DNA from: Roseburia sp.
GTDB taxonomy: Bacteria; Bacillota; Clostridia; Lachnospirales; Lachnospiraceae
Length of the DNA stretch: 39,096 nt
Assembly (NCBI GenBank): GCA_023664725.1
Contig: JAMPFA010000017.1
Coordinates: 1-39,096 of the forward strand
Direction: 5' to 3'
Shown here: in pieces, positions 1 to 7,908 of the stretch
Position numbering within the stretch: position 1 is the stretch's first letter
Layout of the letters: the number at the start of each line of letters is the position of its first letter
The notes under the pieces: generated by a model
Database searches by the model: none
What the model saw: only the letters and a program-made list of their open reading frames with translations
What the model was told of the DNA's origin: nothing
Program-made: the position numbers and the translations under genes

Positions 1-15
1 CAGATTTTTGTTTTT

Positions 16-2556
16 CTACAAAGCGCCTTCCATGTAAAGCTGCAAAAGAGACTCGCTGTACTCCACTGTAATCTCAAACCAGCTAAAGCCCTCACGCTCC
101 ATCTCCACCGCATACAGTTCCAGCACCTGGTGGAACACATTACCCATGTCAACTGCCGCAAATCCGCTGAGACTTCGCTCTTTTAAATTCAGGCCGTAAG
201 ATAAAAAATGGGCAAAGGCACAGGATGCAAATTTTTCCAGACGGGTGACACTGTTTTCCAATGTGCTGCCGTAAAGAGCCTTAGTCACCGCCGATGCTAT
301 TTTTGACTCTCCCTGCCGTAAAGATGCCGCAGAAAACAGTTTTTCCATTTCTTCTTTTAACTTTGCATCTCTCTCATAGTAACGGCAAAGCGCCCCCCAC
401 AGCGCCTGCTCTTTTTCTCTCTTCTCCCTGGCCCAGTCTCCCCCGTAAAACAAGCCTTCCGCCACCAGGGAAAAACTGTTTTTCTCCGTGACGATCCGCT
501 CCTCAAAAGGACGGCTGGAAACCTCCTCCACAGACAGGTTTTCATACAATTTCAAAATGGTGTGGACCAGATAGGAACTGCGCCTTGCCTTCCCCTCCCC
601 GTCCACTCTGACATAGGAGAGATAAAGTTTTTCCGATGGCTTTGTGAGATTTAAGTAGAGATAAAATTTCTGGATAAATGTCTGCTCCCTTGCCGTTGGA
701 GCAAGTTCCATATCATACTCTTCCAAAAGCTCTCTCTCCCGCTGGGACAAAATCCCGTCTGCCCCCTGAGATTTTGGAATGATCCCATCGTTTACCCCTA
801 CAAAAAAAAGAACTTTGATATTGTCTAAACGGCTTCTCTCGATATCTCCAAACACCACTCTGTCGTACCCAGGAGGAATGATCCCGACTTTTGCCGCCTC
901 AAAGCCCGCATCCATGATTTTTGCGTATTCTTCCAGGGAGACGGCCTCATCCCCCAAAAGCTCCACCATTTTATCCAGAAGGTCCATGACAATCCGGTAA
1001 ATCTGGGCATACTCTTTGGCGTTTTTCAGATCTCCCACCTGCTCGTATGCCGTCTCTTTCTGCTTCAGCTGTTTTTCCACTTCCTGTTCCGTAATAAAAT
1101 GGTAAACTGCCTGGCTCATCTTTCGAACTGTTACATTTTTTCCCCGCAGGGCAGGATAGATTTCCCGAAACTGTCTCTCTACAATTTCCCGTATCTCATT
1201 TACCTTTGCCACATCCTCCCCGGTAAAGCCCCCCGGCACATAGGAAAAAATCTCCTTCCACTTTCCGTAGCCCCGGATATTCGCCGCAAGGACATAGTTT
1301 TCCAGCAGATCGATATCCTCTCTTGGAATCTGGGACAGACCGCTTCTCAAATATCTGAATATACTGTCACAGGAAAAATCCAGCCGCACAGTCTCAAGCA
1401 CTGACTGGAAAAATTCGATAAAAGGATGAAAAACGATGGTAGTTTTCTGGTCAATAAAAAGAGGGATATCGTAGTCTCCAAACACTTCCCCTGCATAGGA
1501 ACTGTAAACAGGCAGATCTCCGCAGACAATAGCAATCTCATTGTACCGGTAATCTTCCTCCACAATGAGCCTTCGGATCTCACCGGCAGTATAGGTAAGC
1601 TCTTCCCTTGGATTTTGATAACTGCAAATTTTTATCTCCCCTGACTGCCTGGTGCATGTTTTGCCTCCCCGGAAGAGATTCTGCTCTAAAAAAAACAGTC
1701 CCGGTGCATGACAAAAACGGCTGTTTTTTCCAGCCGAAATAATCACCGGGTCTAAGACTTCCACATAGCAGTCCTTTGCCATTTTCATAAGAGAGAGGAT
1801 CATTTTTTTACTCATGGCAAAGAGCTCATGGCTCCCGGTGCAGTGATAAAAATTTTCCCTCTCATCTATGGTCACTATAACGTAAATCTCATCTGCCAGT
1901 CCTAAAAGCTTATAAAAAAGTTTTTTCTGAATAGGAGTAAAACCTGTAAAACCGTCAAACACAAGGACACTGTCTTTTAAGATTTTGGAAGAATCCGCCA
2001 CGTCGATCAAAAGCTCTAAGATTTCTTCCGGGGTGACAAACTCATCCTCCAAAAAATCTAAAAAACCCTGATATATGGTGACCACATCTCTTAACTTCAT
2101 GGAAAAATTTCCGGTGGGCAGCTTCTCCAAAACCTCCGAGAGCTGTCCCGGTGTCACATTGTACTGGGACAGCTCTGAGATCAGAGATTTCATCTCACTG
2201 ATATAGCCCATCTTGGTAATATTTTTCTGTAAAACTGACAGCTCCCCCTGTTTCGCCTGGGCAATCCGCCGCAGGATCAGGTTTTTCCCTGTCTCCTCCA
2301 GCACCTGGTAATGAAAATTCCCCAGCTCGTCAAAAACCCGGTAAGCCAGACGTCCAAAACTTACAATATCGATATTCATCACGCAGTTTGCCCGCTGCAT
2401 CATCACCAGCTCTCTCTGGGTCTGCATGGTAAACTGCTCCGGCACAACACAGAAATAATTTCTGTCCGGATTCCCGTCTGCCTCTCTCACAATCTTTTCA
2501 TGAATGTAGTGTGTTTTCCCGCTGCCGGAACCTCCCAGTATAAACTGCAATGCCAT
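16..2556 (-). CDS. addB: AddB-type helicase/nuclease subunit, truncated by an in-frame TAG
   Basis: AddB is the inactivated-helicase/nuclease partner of AddA in the AddAB (RexAB) enzyme that processes double-strand DNA ends for RecA recombination. The protein opens with a Walker A motif (GGSGSGKT, residues 8-15). Near its end it keeps the first Fe-S cysteine (about C779, in FASCAFAHFL) and the GNVFHQVLE nuclease-domain motif (H about 809). The frame then meets TAG at 16-18, giving 846 residues where the family usually has about 1,100-1,170. The catalytic part of the nuclease domain and the last three Fe-S cysteines are missing from this frame. Only 15 bases lie beyond, so I cannot tell whether this is a true nonsense or frameshift mutation, a sequencing error, or a gene split in two. 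The start lies 2 bases after the stop of the phosphodiesterase gene, implying co-transcription. addA would be expected outside the window. Identity is secure; functional status is uncertain. Confidence 0.88.
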   Translation of the reverse strand: MALQFILGGSGSGKTHYIHEKIVREADGNPDRNYFCVVPEQFTMQTQRELVMMQRANCVMNIDIVSFGRLAYRVFDELGNFHYQVLEETGKNLILRRIAQAKQGELSVLQKNITKMGYISEMKSLISELSQYNVTPGQLSEVLEKLPTGNFSMKLRDVVTIYQGFLDFLEDEFVTPEEILELLIDVADSSKILKDSVLVFDGFTGFTPIQKKLFYKLLGLADEIYVIVTIDERENFYHCTGSHELFAMSKKMILSLMKMAKDCYVEVLDPVIISAGKNSRFCHAPGLFFLEQNLFRGGKTCTRQSGEIKICSYQNPREELTYTAGEIRRLIVEEDYRYNEIAIVCGDLPVYSSYAGEVFGDYDIPLFIDQKTTIVFHPFIEFFQSVLETVRLDFSCDSIFRYLRSGLSQIPREDIDLLENYVLAANIRGYGKWKEIFSYVPGGFTGEDVAKVNEIREIVERQFREIYPALRGKNVTVRKMSQAVYHFITEQEVEKQLKQKETAYEQVGDLKNAKEYAQIYRIVMDLLDKMVELLGDEAVSLEEYAKIMDAGFEAAKVGIIPPGYDRVVFGDIERSRLDNIKVLFFVGVNDGIIPKSQGADGILSQRERELLEEYDMELAPTAREQTFIQKFYLYLNLTKPSEKLYLSYVRVDGEGKARRSSYLVHTILKLYENLSVEEVSSRPFEERIVTEKNSFSLVAEGLFYGGDWAREKREKEQALWGALCRYYERDAKLKEEMEKLFSAASLRQGESKIASAVTKALYGSTLENSVTRLEKFASCAFAHFLSYGLNLKERSLSGFAAVDMGNVFHQVLELYAVEMEREGFSWFEITVEYSESLLQLYMEGAL

Positions 2557-2558
2557 AT

Positions 2559-4319
2559 TTATTCCCCTTGCACCATTTCGTCATATTCCTCTAAGGGAAC
2601 CGGCTTGGAATAGTAAAATCCCTGGGCATAATCACAGCCGATTTCCCGCAGGAGTTCCACATGCTCCGCCGTCTCCACTCCCTCCGCAATCACAGGAAGC
2701 ACCAGCTCCTTTGCCATCTCCACCATATGCTTCACGATAGTCTTTCCTCGATCGTTGTTGTCAATGCCCCTCAAAAATTCCATATCCAGCTTCAACACGT
2801 CCACCGGGGCATTTTTCATCATGCCAAAGGAGGAATACCCGCTGCCGAAATCGTCCACCAGGATAGAAAAACCTGCCTGCTGCAGCTGCTCCAATGTTTC
2901 ATAGAGCACCTCCTCGTCGGTGACGTAAGCGCTCTCCGTCACCTCAATCTCCATATACTTTGCAGAAAGCTTGTGGGAATCTAAAAGATTCACAAAATAG
3001 TCTAGGAGATTTTCCCTGTAAAAATCCACCCTGGAAACATTCACAGAAATCGGCAGCACCCGCTTTTTGTTTGCCATGCAGCTTTGCAGATATTCTGCCA
3101 CATGCTCCCAAACATATTGATCCATATTACTGATAAATCCGCTCCTCTCAAAAAAGGGAATAAATTCTACGGGATTTACAAAGCCCTTATCCGGATGCTT
3201 CCACCGCACCAAGGCCTCACCGCCTACAATCCTGCCGGAGAGCACGTCAAATTTTGGCTGGACATACACCTTAAACTGATCTCCTTTTAGAGCGTCCCAC
3301 ATATCATTTTTGACTTCCTGCTCCTTTAGCATACTCTGCATCATCTCTTCATTGTAATACGCATGGGTTTCCATGTATTTTCCCTTGATGCTGTGAAGAG
3401 CCAGAGCTGCTTTATCACACATAAAATCCACGGGTTCCTCCCTGTCCACCACCACATAGATTCCTGCGTAGACCCGGATATTGTAGTCAAAATGCATACC
3501 GTCCAGCACCCTTTGGATCTTTTGAAATGATTTCTCGATATTAAGCATTTTTTCCGGGAAACAGAGAACGAAATGATCGGAACCCAGCCTTGCCCCCACT
3601 CCTTCAAGACCCAGAAACTCATTGATCAGATCCGCTGCCCGGATCAAAAGCTGGTTGCCCACCTCATAGCCGGACATTTCATTCACCAGCTTGAAGTGTT
3701 CCGCATCCCACCGAACAAATACATAATCAATATCCGGATTTTGATGGATCAGGTCATAGGCCCGCTTTTCAAAAGCCTCTTTTCGGTACAATCCGGTCAA
3801 AGAATCATGTTCATAGAGATATTTGGACTGGATCGCCAGCTTCTTGGCGGAAAGTTCTTTCTCTTTTGCACCTGTAATATCCAGCATTACAGCGATATAC
3901 ATATTGGGCTTTCCACTGCTCTCCACGATCCTCTCACGAAAACAGATCCATCGATACCCTCTCTCTCTGTTTATAATACGAAACTCACAGGTAAAATCCC
4001 CCTGATTTTTTTCTCTCTCTGCCAAAGACTGCCGCATCTTCTTAAAATCTCTCTGATCTACCAGCTCCCGCACAAAAAAAGATCTTCTGTCTGTGATATC
4101 CTTCTGACTGAATCCGAATAATTCCAAAATTTCTTTATTGTGATAGAAGATATTTATTCTTCCGTTTTTTATCTCATAGACAAGAATCCCGCCCGGCACT
4201 TCACGGATAGCGTTTTTCAGCATCTCCTCTATCTTCCAGTTATTTGCATCCGTTCCCTCCCTGATGCAGACCTGCATTTCCTCTATATTTTCAATTACTA
4301 TTTTTCTCCTCATATACAC
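2559..4319 (-). CDS. PAS-GGDEF(degenerate)-EAL cyclic-di-GMP phosphodiesterase
   Basis: A 586-residue cytoplasmic signalling protein without evident membrane segments. A PAS-like sensor spans about residues 35-155. A GGDEF-family domain (about 165-325) has GSDHF at 246-250 in place of GGDEF, so cyclase activity is unlikely. The C-terminal EAL domain is intact: EAL at 368-370, then EVTES, DDFGSGYSS, KLDMEF, EGVET and YAQGFYYSKP, which include the metal-binding and catalytic residues of the family. I infer that it hydrolyses c-di-GMP, perhaps with the degenerate GGDEF domain as an allosteric GTP site, as is known for some relatives. The GTG start follows a GAGGA site; an ATG lies two codons further in. 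It sits behind its own promoter (4412-4440) and 2 bases ahead of addB, an unusual partner that suggests simple co-transcription rather than a shared job. Confidence 0.9.
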   Translation of the reverse strand: MYMRRKIVIENIEEMQVCIREGTDANNWKIEEMLKNAIREVPGGILVYEIKNGRINIFYHNKEILELFGFSQKDITDRRSFFVRELVDQRDFKKMRQSLAEREKNQGDFTCEFRIINRERGYRWICFRERIVESSGKPNMYIAVMLDITGAKEKELSAKKLAIQSKYLYEHDSLTGLYRKEAFEKRAYDLIHQNPDIDYVFVRWDAEHFKLVNEMSGYEVGNQLLIRAADLINEFLGLEGVGARLGSDHFVLCFPEKMLNIEKSFQKIQRVLDGMHFDYNIRVYAGIYVVVDREEPVDFMCDKAALALHSIKGKYMETHAYYNEEMMQSMLKEQEVKNDMWDALKGDQFKVYVQPKFDVLSGRIVGGEALVRWKHPDKGFVNPVEFIPFFERSGFISNMDQYVWEHVAEYLQSCMANKKRVLPISVNVSRVDFYRENLLDYFVNLLDSHKLSAKYMEIEVTESAYVTDEEVLYETLEQLQQAGFSILVDDFGSGYSSFGMMKNAPVDVLKLDMEFLRGIDNNDRGKTIVKHMVEMAKELVLPVIAEGVETAEHVELLREIGCDYAQGFYYSKPVPLEEYDEMVQGE

Positions 4320-4411
4320 ATATCCTCATTTTCCCCTTGCTAAGCTCGTCTTTTTCAGGATAAAAATACCCTGCGATACCACCTTCTGAACCACCGTATG
4401 CACAATCATCC

Positions 4412-4440
4412 AGTCTATCGTACCGCAAGGTTTTTGACAA
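4412..4440 (-). promoter_or_regulatory. Sigma-A-type promoter for the phosphodiesterase-addB unit
   Basis: On the minus strand TTGTCA (4435-4440) is followed after 17 bases by TAGACT (4412-4417). The predicted start is near 4405, about 85 bases before the GTG start. The leader shows no c-di-GMP riboswitch consensus. Confidence 0.6.
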
Positions 4441-4445
4441 TTGTA

Positions 4446-5123
4446 TTATTTTCCAGTCGGCAGATAAGGAATCAAAGTACCTGCCATCTGTGGAATAGGC
4501 ATAGATTGTAAGTAAATCTTTCCTGGACCGGTAATCCTTGTGTTAAATACTCCCTCTCCACCAAAGAACATATTTTTCAGGCCCGGCACTGACTGAATAT
4601 CGATGGAACATGTTTCATCCATTGCAGCCAGATATCCGGTGTCAATGATCATCGACTGACCTGCCTGCAATTCATACTCTTTTACATACCCGTCAAACTC
4701 TACAAAAACAACTCCCTGTCCGGAAAGCTTCTGCATAATAAATCCCTCACCGCCAAAGAATCCGCTTCCAATTTTTTTCTGGAAAAAAGTGGAGAGCTCC
4801 ACACCTGACGTAGACGCCAAAAATGCAGTTTTCTGGCAAACCACACTGCGCCCCGGCGCAATTTCAAAGGCACGGATAACCCCCGGAAAACTGGAAGCAA
4901 ACGCAATCAGCCCAGGACCTCCCTCAGCGGTATAGTTATTGACAAACATACTCTCGCCGCTCAACATTCTCCCGAACATCTTGCCGACACCGCCCCCTAC
5001 TGTCTCCATTTTCATATTTGGAGACATCCAGGACATGGCCCCTTTCTCTGTGATCATTTTCTCCCCGGCTTCCAAATTACAAATTACCACTGGCATTGGT
5101 TCGCCTTCAATCGAATACTTCAT
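4446..5123 (-). CDS. AIM24/TIGR00266 family protein
   Basis: A 225-residue protein rich in glycine and beta strand, with repeated FFGGEGF / FFGGEGVF segments. This is the usual look of the TIGR00266 (AIM24, tryptophan-RNA-attenuator-like fold) family. The length is typical. No signal peptide or membrane segment is visible. The biochemical role of bacterial members is not established. The start MKYSIEGEPMP follows an AGGAGGAAT site. It lies 23 bases behind the hydrogenase-like sensor gene and is probably in the same operon; the phosphodiesterase downstream has its own promoter. Confidence 0.85.
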   Translation of the reverse strand: MKYSIEGEPMPVVICNLEAGEKMITEKGAMSWMSPNMKMETVGGGVGKMFGRMLSGESMFVNNYTAEGGPGLIAFASSFPGVIRAFEIAPGRSVVCQKTAFLASTSGVELSTFFQKKIGSGFFGGEGFIMQKLSGQGVVFVEFDGYVKEYELQAGQSMIIDTGYLAAMDETCSIDIQSVPGLKNMFFGGEGVFNTRITGPGKIYLQSMPIPQMAGTLIPYLPTGK

Positions 5124-5146
5124 TTTATTCCTCCTGAAAAATTAAT

Positions 5147-7072
5147 TTATATTAGCTCCACCGCATCCTTTAAGTCTTCCGTCATATTCTGTACCCAGGA
5201 AGTCTGTGAGGAAATCTGCTGTGTGTTTGCTGCAATAGTTGCTATCTTTTCTGTCATTTCATTAATGCTGGAAATCAGGTTTTTCACAGAACCTACACTC
5301 GTATTGATCTTTGGAATGATATCCTCCGCTTTCTGGTCGCTCACTACCACAAGCTCCTTGGTAGAGGCAGAAAGATTTCGGATTTCTTCCGCAACAACCG
5401 CAAAACCTCTTCCCTGTTCCCCAGCCCTTGCCGCCTCAATGGAGGCATTTAAAGACAATAGATTTGTCTTTCCCGCAATAGCTGCAATATCTTCATTCGT
5501 GTCCTTATAAATATCTATAAAATTGGATATCGTTTCCAGAGACTCATTCAACTCAGAACAAAAATTAGATATGTCCTCCACATACTGGGCAAGCCTTGTG
5601 GCCTCATTTGCGGAATCCTCATTTGCCACACTGAGCTCTGTCACATTTTCCCGCAAAGCGTTAAACTGACTGATAATATCCTGCAAACGCTCCTGATGAA
5701 TAACTTTGTCTTCCTGCTCCTTCTGTCTGATCTCCTGGATTGTTGCCTTTTCCCGCTCCGCCACATCTTTCAGATAATAGACACAGCTCCTTCTCTTCCC
5801 CACTTCGTTGTAAATCGCCTTTGCCATATCTTTGCAGGTGATAAAACCACAGCACTCACAGTTAATGTTACGACTTTCCTCATCATACTTATGCATCTTT
5901 TTAAAAATTTCATCGTATTCCTCTTCTGTGGGTTCTTTGATCTGAACCGGTTTTGCAGTATATTTCCGGATAAAATCCTCCAATTTCAAATCTCTAAAGG
6001 TATACATCAGATTAGAAAGACGCTCTTGGTAGGAAACGCTTTCTGTCCATGGAGTCCCGTGTCTATTTTTCTTTCCAAAACGTCTGGACTTTTTGTAAAC
6101 TTCCCCGTCATTTAGATAACGCATTTTACTCAAGGCAAGCATTACATCATCCGTATTCCTCTGGGGGTCTGTTGCCGTTCCGTAGATACATCCCTTGCTG
6201 CAGTTTAAGATATCCACCATAAAGGGAAGTTCCCGTCCTTCCTCTATCCTGTCTAAATACTTCTCAAGGTAACGATAAGCTTCCTGCTCTCCTTCCACCT
6301 GACGGATTACCTGGCTTTTCCCCAGGAAATGCTCTACATTTTCTTTCAGTCCCCCCGGCATAGGATAGAGGGAACCAAGTCCATACTCCAGCTCATCATT
6401 GTACTCCTGACATTTTTCATACTCCCCGCCAATTTCCTGCATCAGCTTTTTAAATGTCACATTGTACTTTACATACCCCTTACAGTTTTCGTCTGTGATC
6501 TCTATCTTCTTTGCGATACAGGGGCTGATAAACGCCAGATCATCAGCTATTTTCAAATACTTTTTTATGTAGACCGCCATGCACATCATAGGGCTGTGTA
6601 TCGGCATCATTCTGGGAATCAGTTCTGGAATATACCGTTCCACATACCGTACAACAGCAGGACATGGCTGGGAAATCCCTCCCAAAAAATTTTGTTCCGT
6701 GATATATTTTAAATATCCCCAGGTGGTGATATCCGCACCAAAGGATACACTGTAAATATGATTGACGCCCTTTTCCTTTAAATAACCCAACACCCGCTTA
6801 TACTCTTTGGGATAATTTGCAAGAAATGCCGGTGCAACAATGACAGATATCTTTTTCCCGCTGGATAAGTCCTGGAAAAAATCCAGCGTATCATCCCTGT
6901 AATCCCTGGCCTCATGGGTACAGGCATCAAAGCACGCCCCACAGGCAATACAGTTTTCCTGATTGACATGGACAACGCCGTCATCTTGCACCACATTGGA
7001 AACCATCACCGGGCAGGCCCGCACACATTTATCGCATCCCGTACACGACTCATTGGTAAAAACTAATTCCAT
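5147..7072 (-). CDS. Ferredoxin / [FeFe]-hydrogenase-like / methyl-accepting signalling fusion (putative redox or H2 sensor)
   Basis: A 641-residue fusion. Residues 10-20 and 41-51 carry two CxxCxxCxxxC [4Fe-4S] ferredoxin motifs. Residues about 75-300 match the large-subunit domain of iron-only hydrogenases and keep the H-cluster ligand cysteines at C137 (SQPCPAVV), C185 (SPCIAKK) and C291/C295 ([10 protein letters not shown]). The residue before C137 is proline where catalytic enzymes have a proton-relay cysteine (TSCCP). A further Fe-S motif follows (C405, C408, C413, C430). The C-terminus holds a chemoreceptor signalling core ([20 protein letters not shown], 532-551) with coiled coil before and after it. 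No membrane segment is seen, so it is cytoplasmic. This architecture points to sensing rather than H2 turnover. The output partner (CheA/CheW or other) is not in the window. It is followed by the AIM24-like gene. Confidence 0.85.
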   Translation of the reverse strand: MELVFTNESCTGCDKCVRACPVMVSNVVQDDGVVHVNQENCIACGACFDACTHEARDYRDDTLDFFQDLSSGKKISVIVAPAFLANYPKEYKRVLGYLKEKGVNHIYSVSFGADITTWGYLKYITEQNFLGGISQPCPAVVRYVERYIPELIPRMMPIHSPMMCMAVYIKKYLKIADDLAFISPCIAKKIEITDENCKGYVKYNVTFKKLMQEIGGEYEKCQEYNDELEYGLGSLYPMPGGLKENVEHFLGKSQVIRQVEGEQEAYRYLEKYLDRIEEGRELPFMVDILNCSKGCIYGTATDPQRNTDDVMLALSKMRYLNDGEVYKKSRRFGKKNRHGTPWTESVSYQERLSNLMYTFRDLKLEDFIRKYTAKPVQIKEPTEEEYDEIFKKMHKYDEESRNINCECCGFITCKDMAKAIYNEVGKRRSCVYYLKDVAEREKATIQEIRQKEQEDKVIHQERLQDIISQFNALRENVTELSVANEDSANEATRLAQYVEDISNFCSELNESLETISNFIDIYKDTNEDIAAIAGKTNLLSLNASIEAARAGEQGRGFAVVAEEIRNLSASTKELVVVSDQKAEDIIPKINTSVGSVKNLISSINEMTEKIATIAANTQQISSQTSWVQNMTEDLKDAVELI

Positions 7073-7218
7073 TCAGAAACCTCCTAGATGCCATAACAAA
7101 ATGTCCGTTTTTTCAAGCCATCTAATCTATAAATCTATGTTATCATATTTCGGTGGAAAGTACCAGTTTTTTCTATACATTTTCCACAGATAAAGGGAAA
7201 TTTCATAAAATACTCCAC

Positions 7219-7854
7219 TCACACCCCTGCCTGTTTGCAGATATCCATCAGGCAGCATCTGTCACAGTGAGGATTTGTCCTGGCAGTACACACCTCCCTG
7301 CCATGATACACCAGGCGGTGGCAAAAGTCATTTCCCTCCTCTTTTGGGATTATCTTCCACAGAGCCATCTCCACTTTTTTGGGGTCTTTTATTCCATCCA
7401 CCAGCCCGATCCTGTTACAGAGCCTGATACAGTGGGTATCCGTCACAATGGCGGGCTTATGGAACACATCTCCCATAATGAGATTTGCGCTCTTTCTGCC
7501 TACACCCGGCAGTTTTAAAAGCGCATCAAAATCATCCGGCACCTGTCCCTGATACTCTTCCTTTAACATTCTCATGCAGGCACTGATATCCCTGGCTTTG
7601 CTTTTCCCCAGACCGCAGGGGCGGACAATCTCTTCTATTTCCTCCACAGACGCCTGGGCCAGCGCATCCACATCCGGAAATTTCTCATATAATTTTTCTA
7701 CAATTACGTTTACCCTGGCATCTGTACATTGCGCCGCAAGGCGTACACTTACCAGCAATTTCCAGGCCTCATTGTAATCCAGAGAACACTCTGCATCCGG
7801 ATACTCCGATTTCAGCCTTTCAATTACTTCTAACGCCCGTTGTTTTTTCGTCAT
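7219..7854 (-). CDS. nth: Endonuclease III (DNA glycosylase/AP lyase)
   Basis: Base-excision repair glycosylase that removes oxidised pyrimidines and nicks the abasic site. The helix-hairpin-helix LPGVGRKSANLI carries the catalytic lysine (K121), and VTDTHCIRL carries the catalytic aspartate (D139). The [4Fe-4S] loop uses C189, C197, C200 and C206. The first spacing is seven residues rather than the six of the E. coli protein. The length of 211 residues is normal. The ATG follows GAGGATGAGATACC. It lies 54 bases after comEC and is probably read from the same transcript. Confidence 0.95.
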   Translation of the reverse strand: MTKKQRALEVIERLKSEYPDAECSLDYNEAWKLLVSVRLAAQCTDARVNVIVEKLYEKFPDVDALAQASVEEIEEIVRPCGLGKSKARDISACMRMLKEEYQGQVPDDFDALLKLPGVGRKSANLIMGDVFHKPAIVTDTHCIRLCNRIGLVDGIKDPKKVEMALWKIIPKEEGNDFCHRLVYHGREVCTARTNPHCDRCCLMDICKQAGV

Positions 7855-7908
7855 GGTATCTCATCCTCTTTTTGTTTTTTTCTATTGTATCAAAATTCCC
7901 CCCACTTC

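Noticed and set aside
3573-4121. Plus-strand open frame of 182 residues
   Set aside because: Antisense to the PAS and GGDEF coding region; no recognisable domain.
4320-4411. c-di-GMP riboswitch in the leader of the phosphodiesterase gene
   Set aside because: The leader is only about 85 bases and lacks the conserved GEMM-I or GEMM-II sequence blocks.
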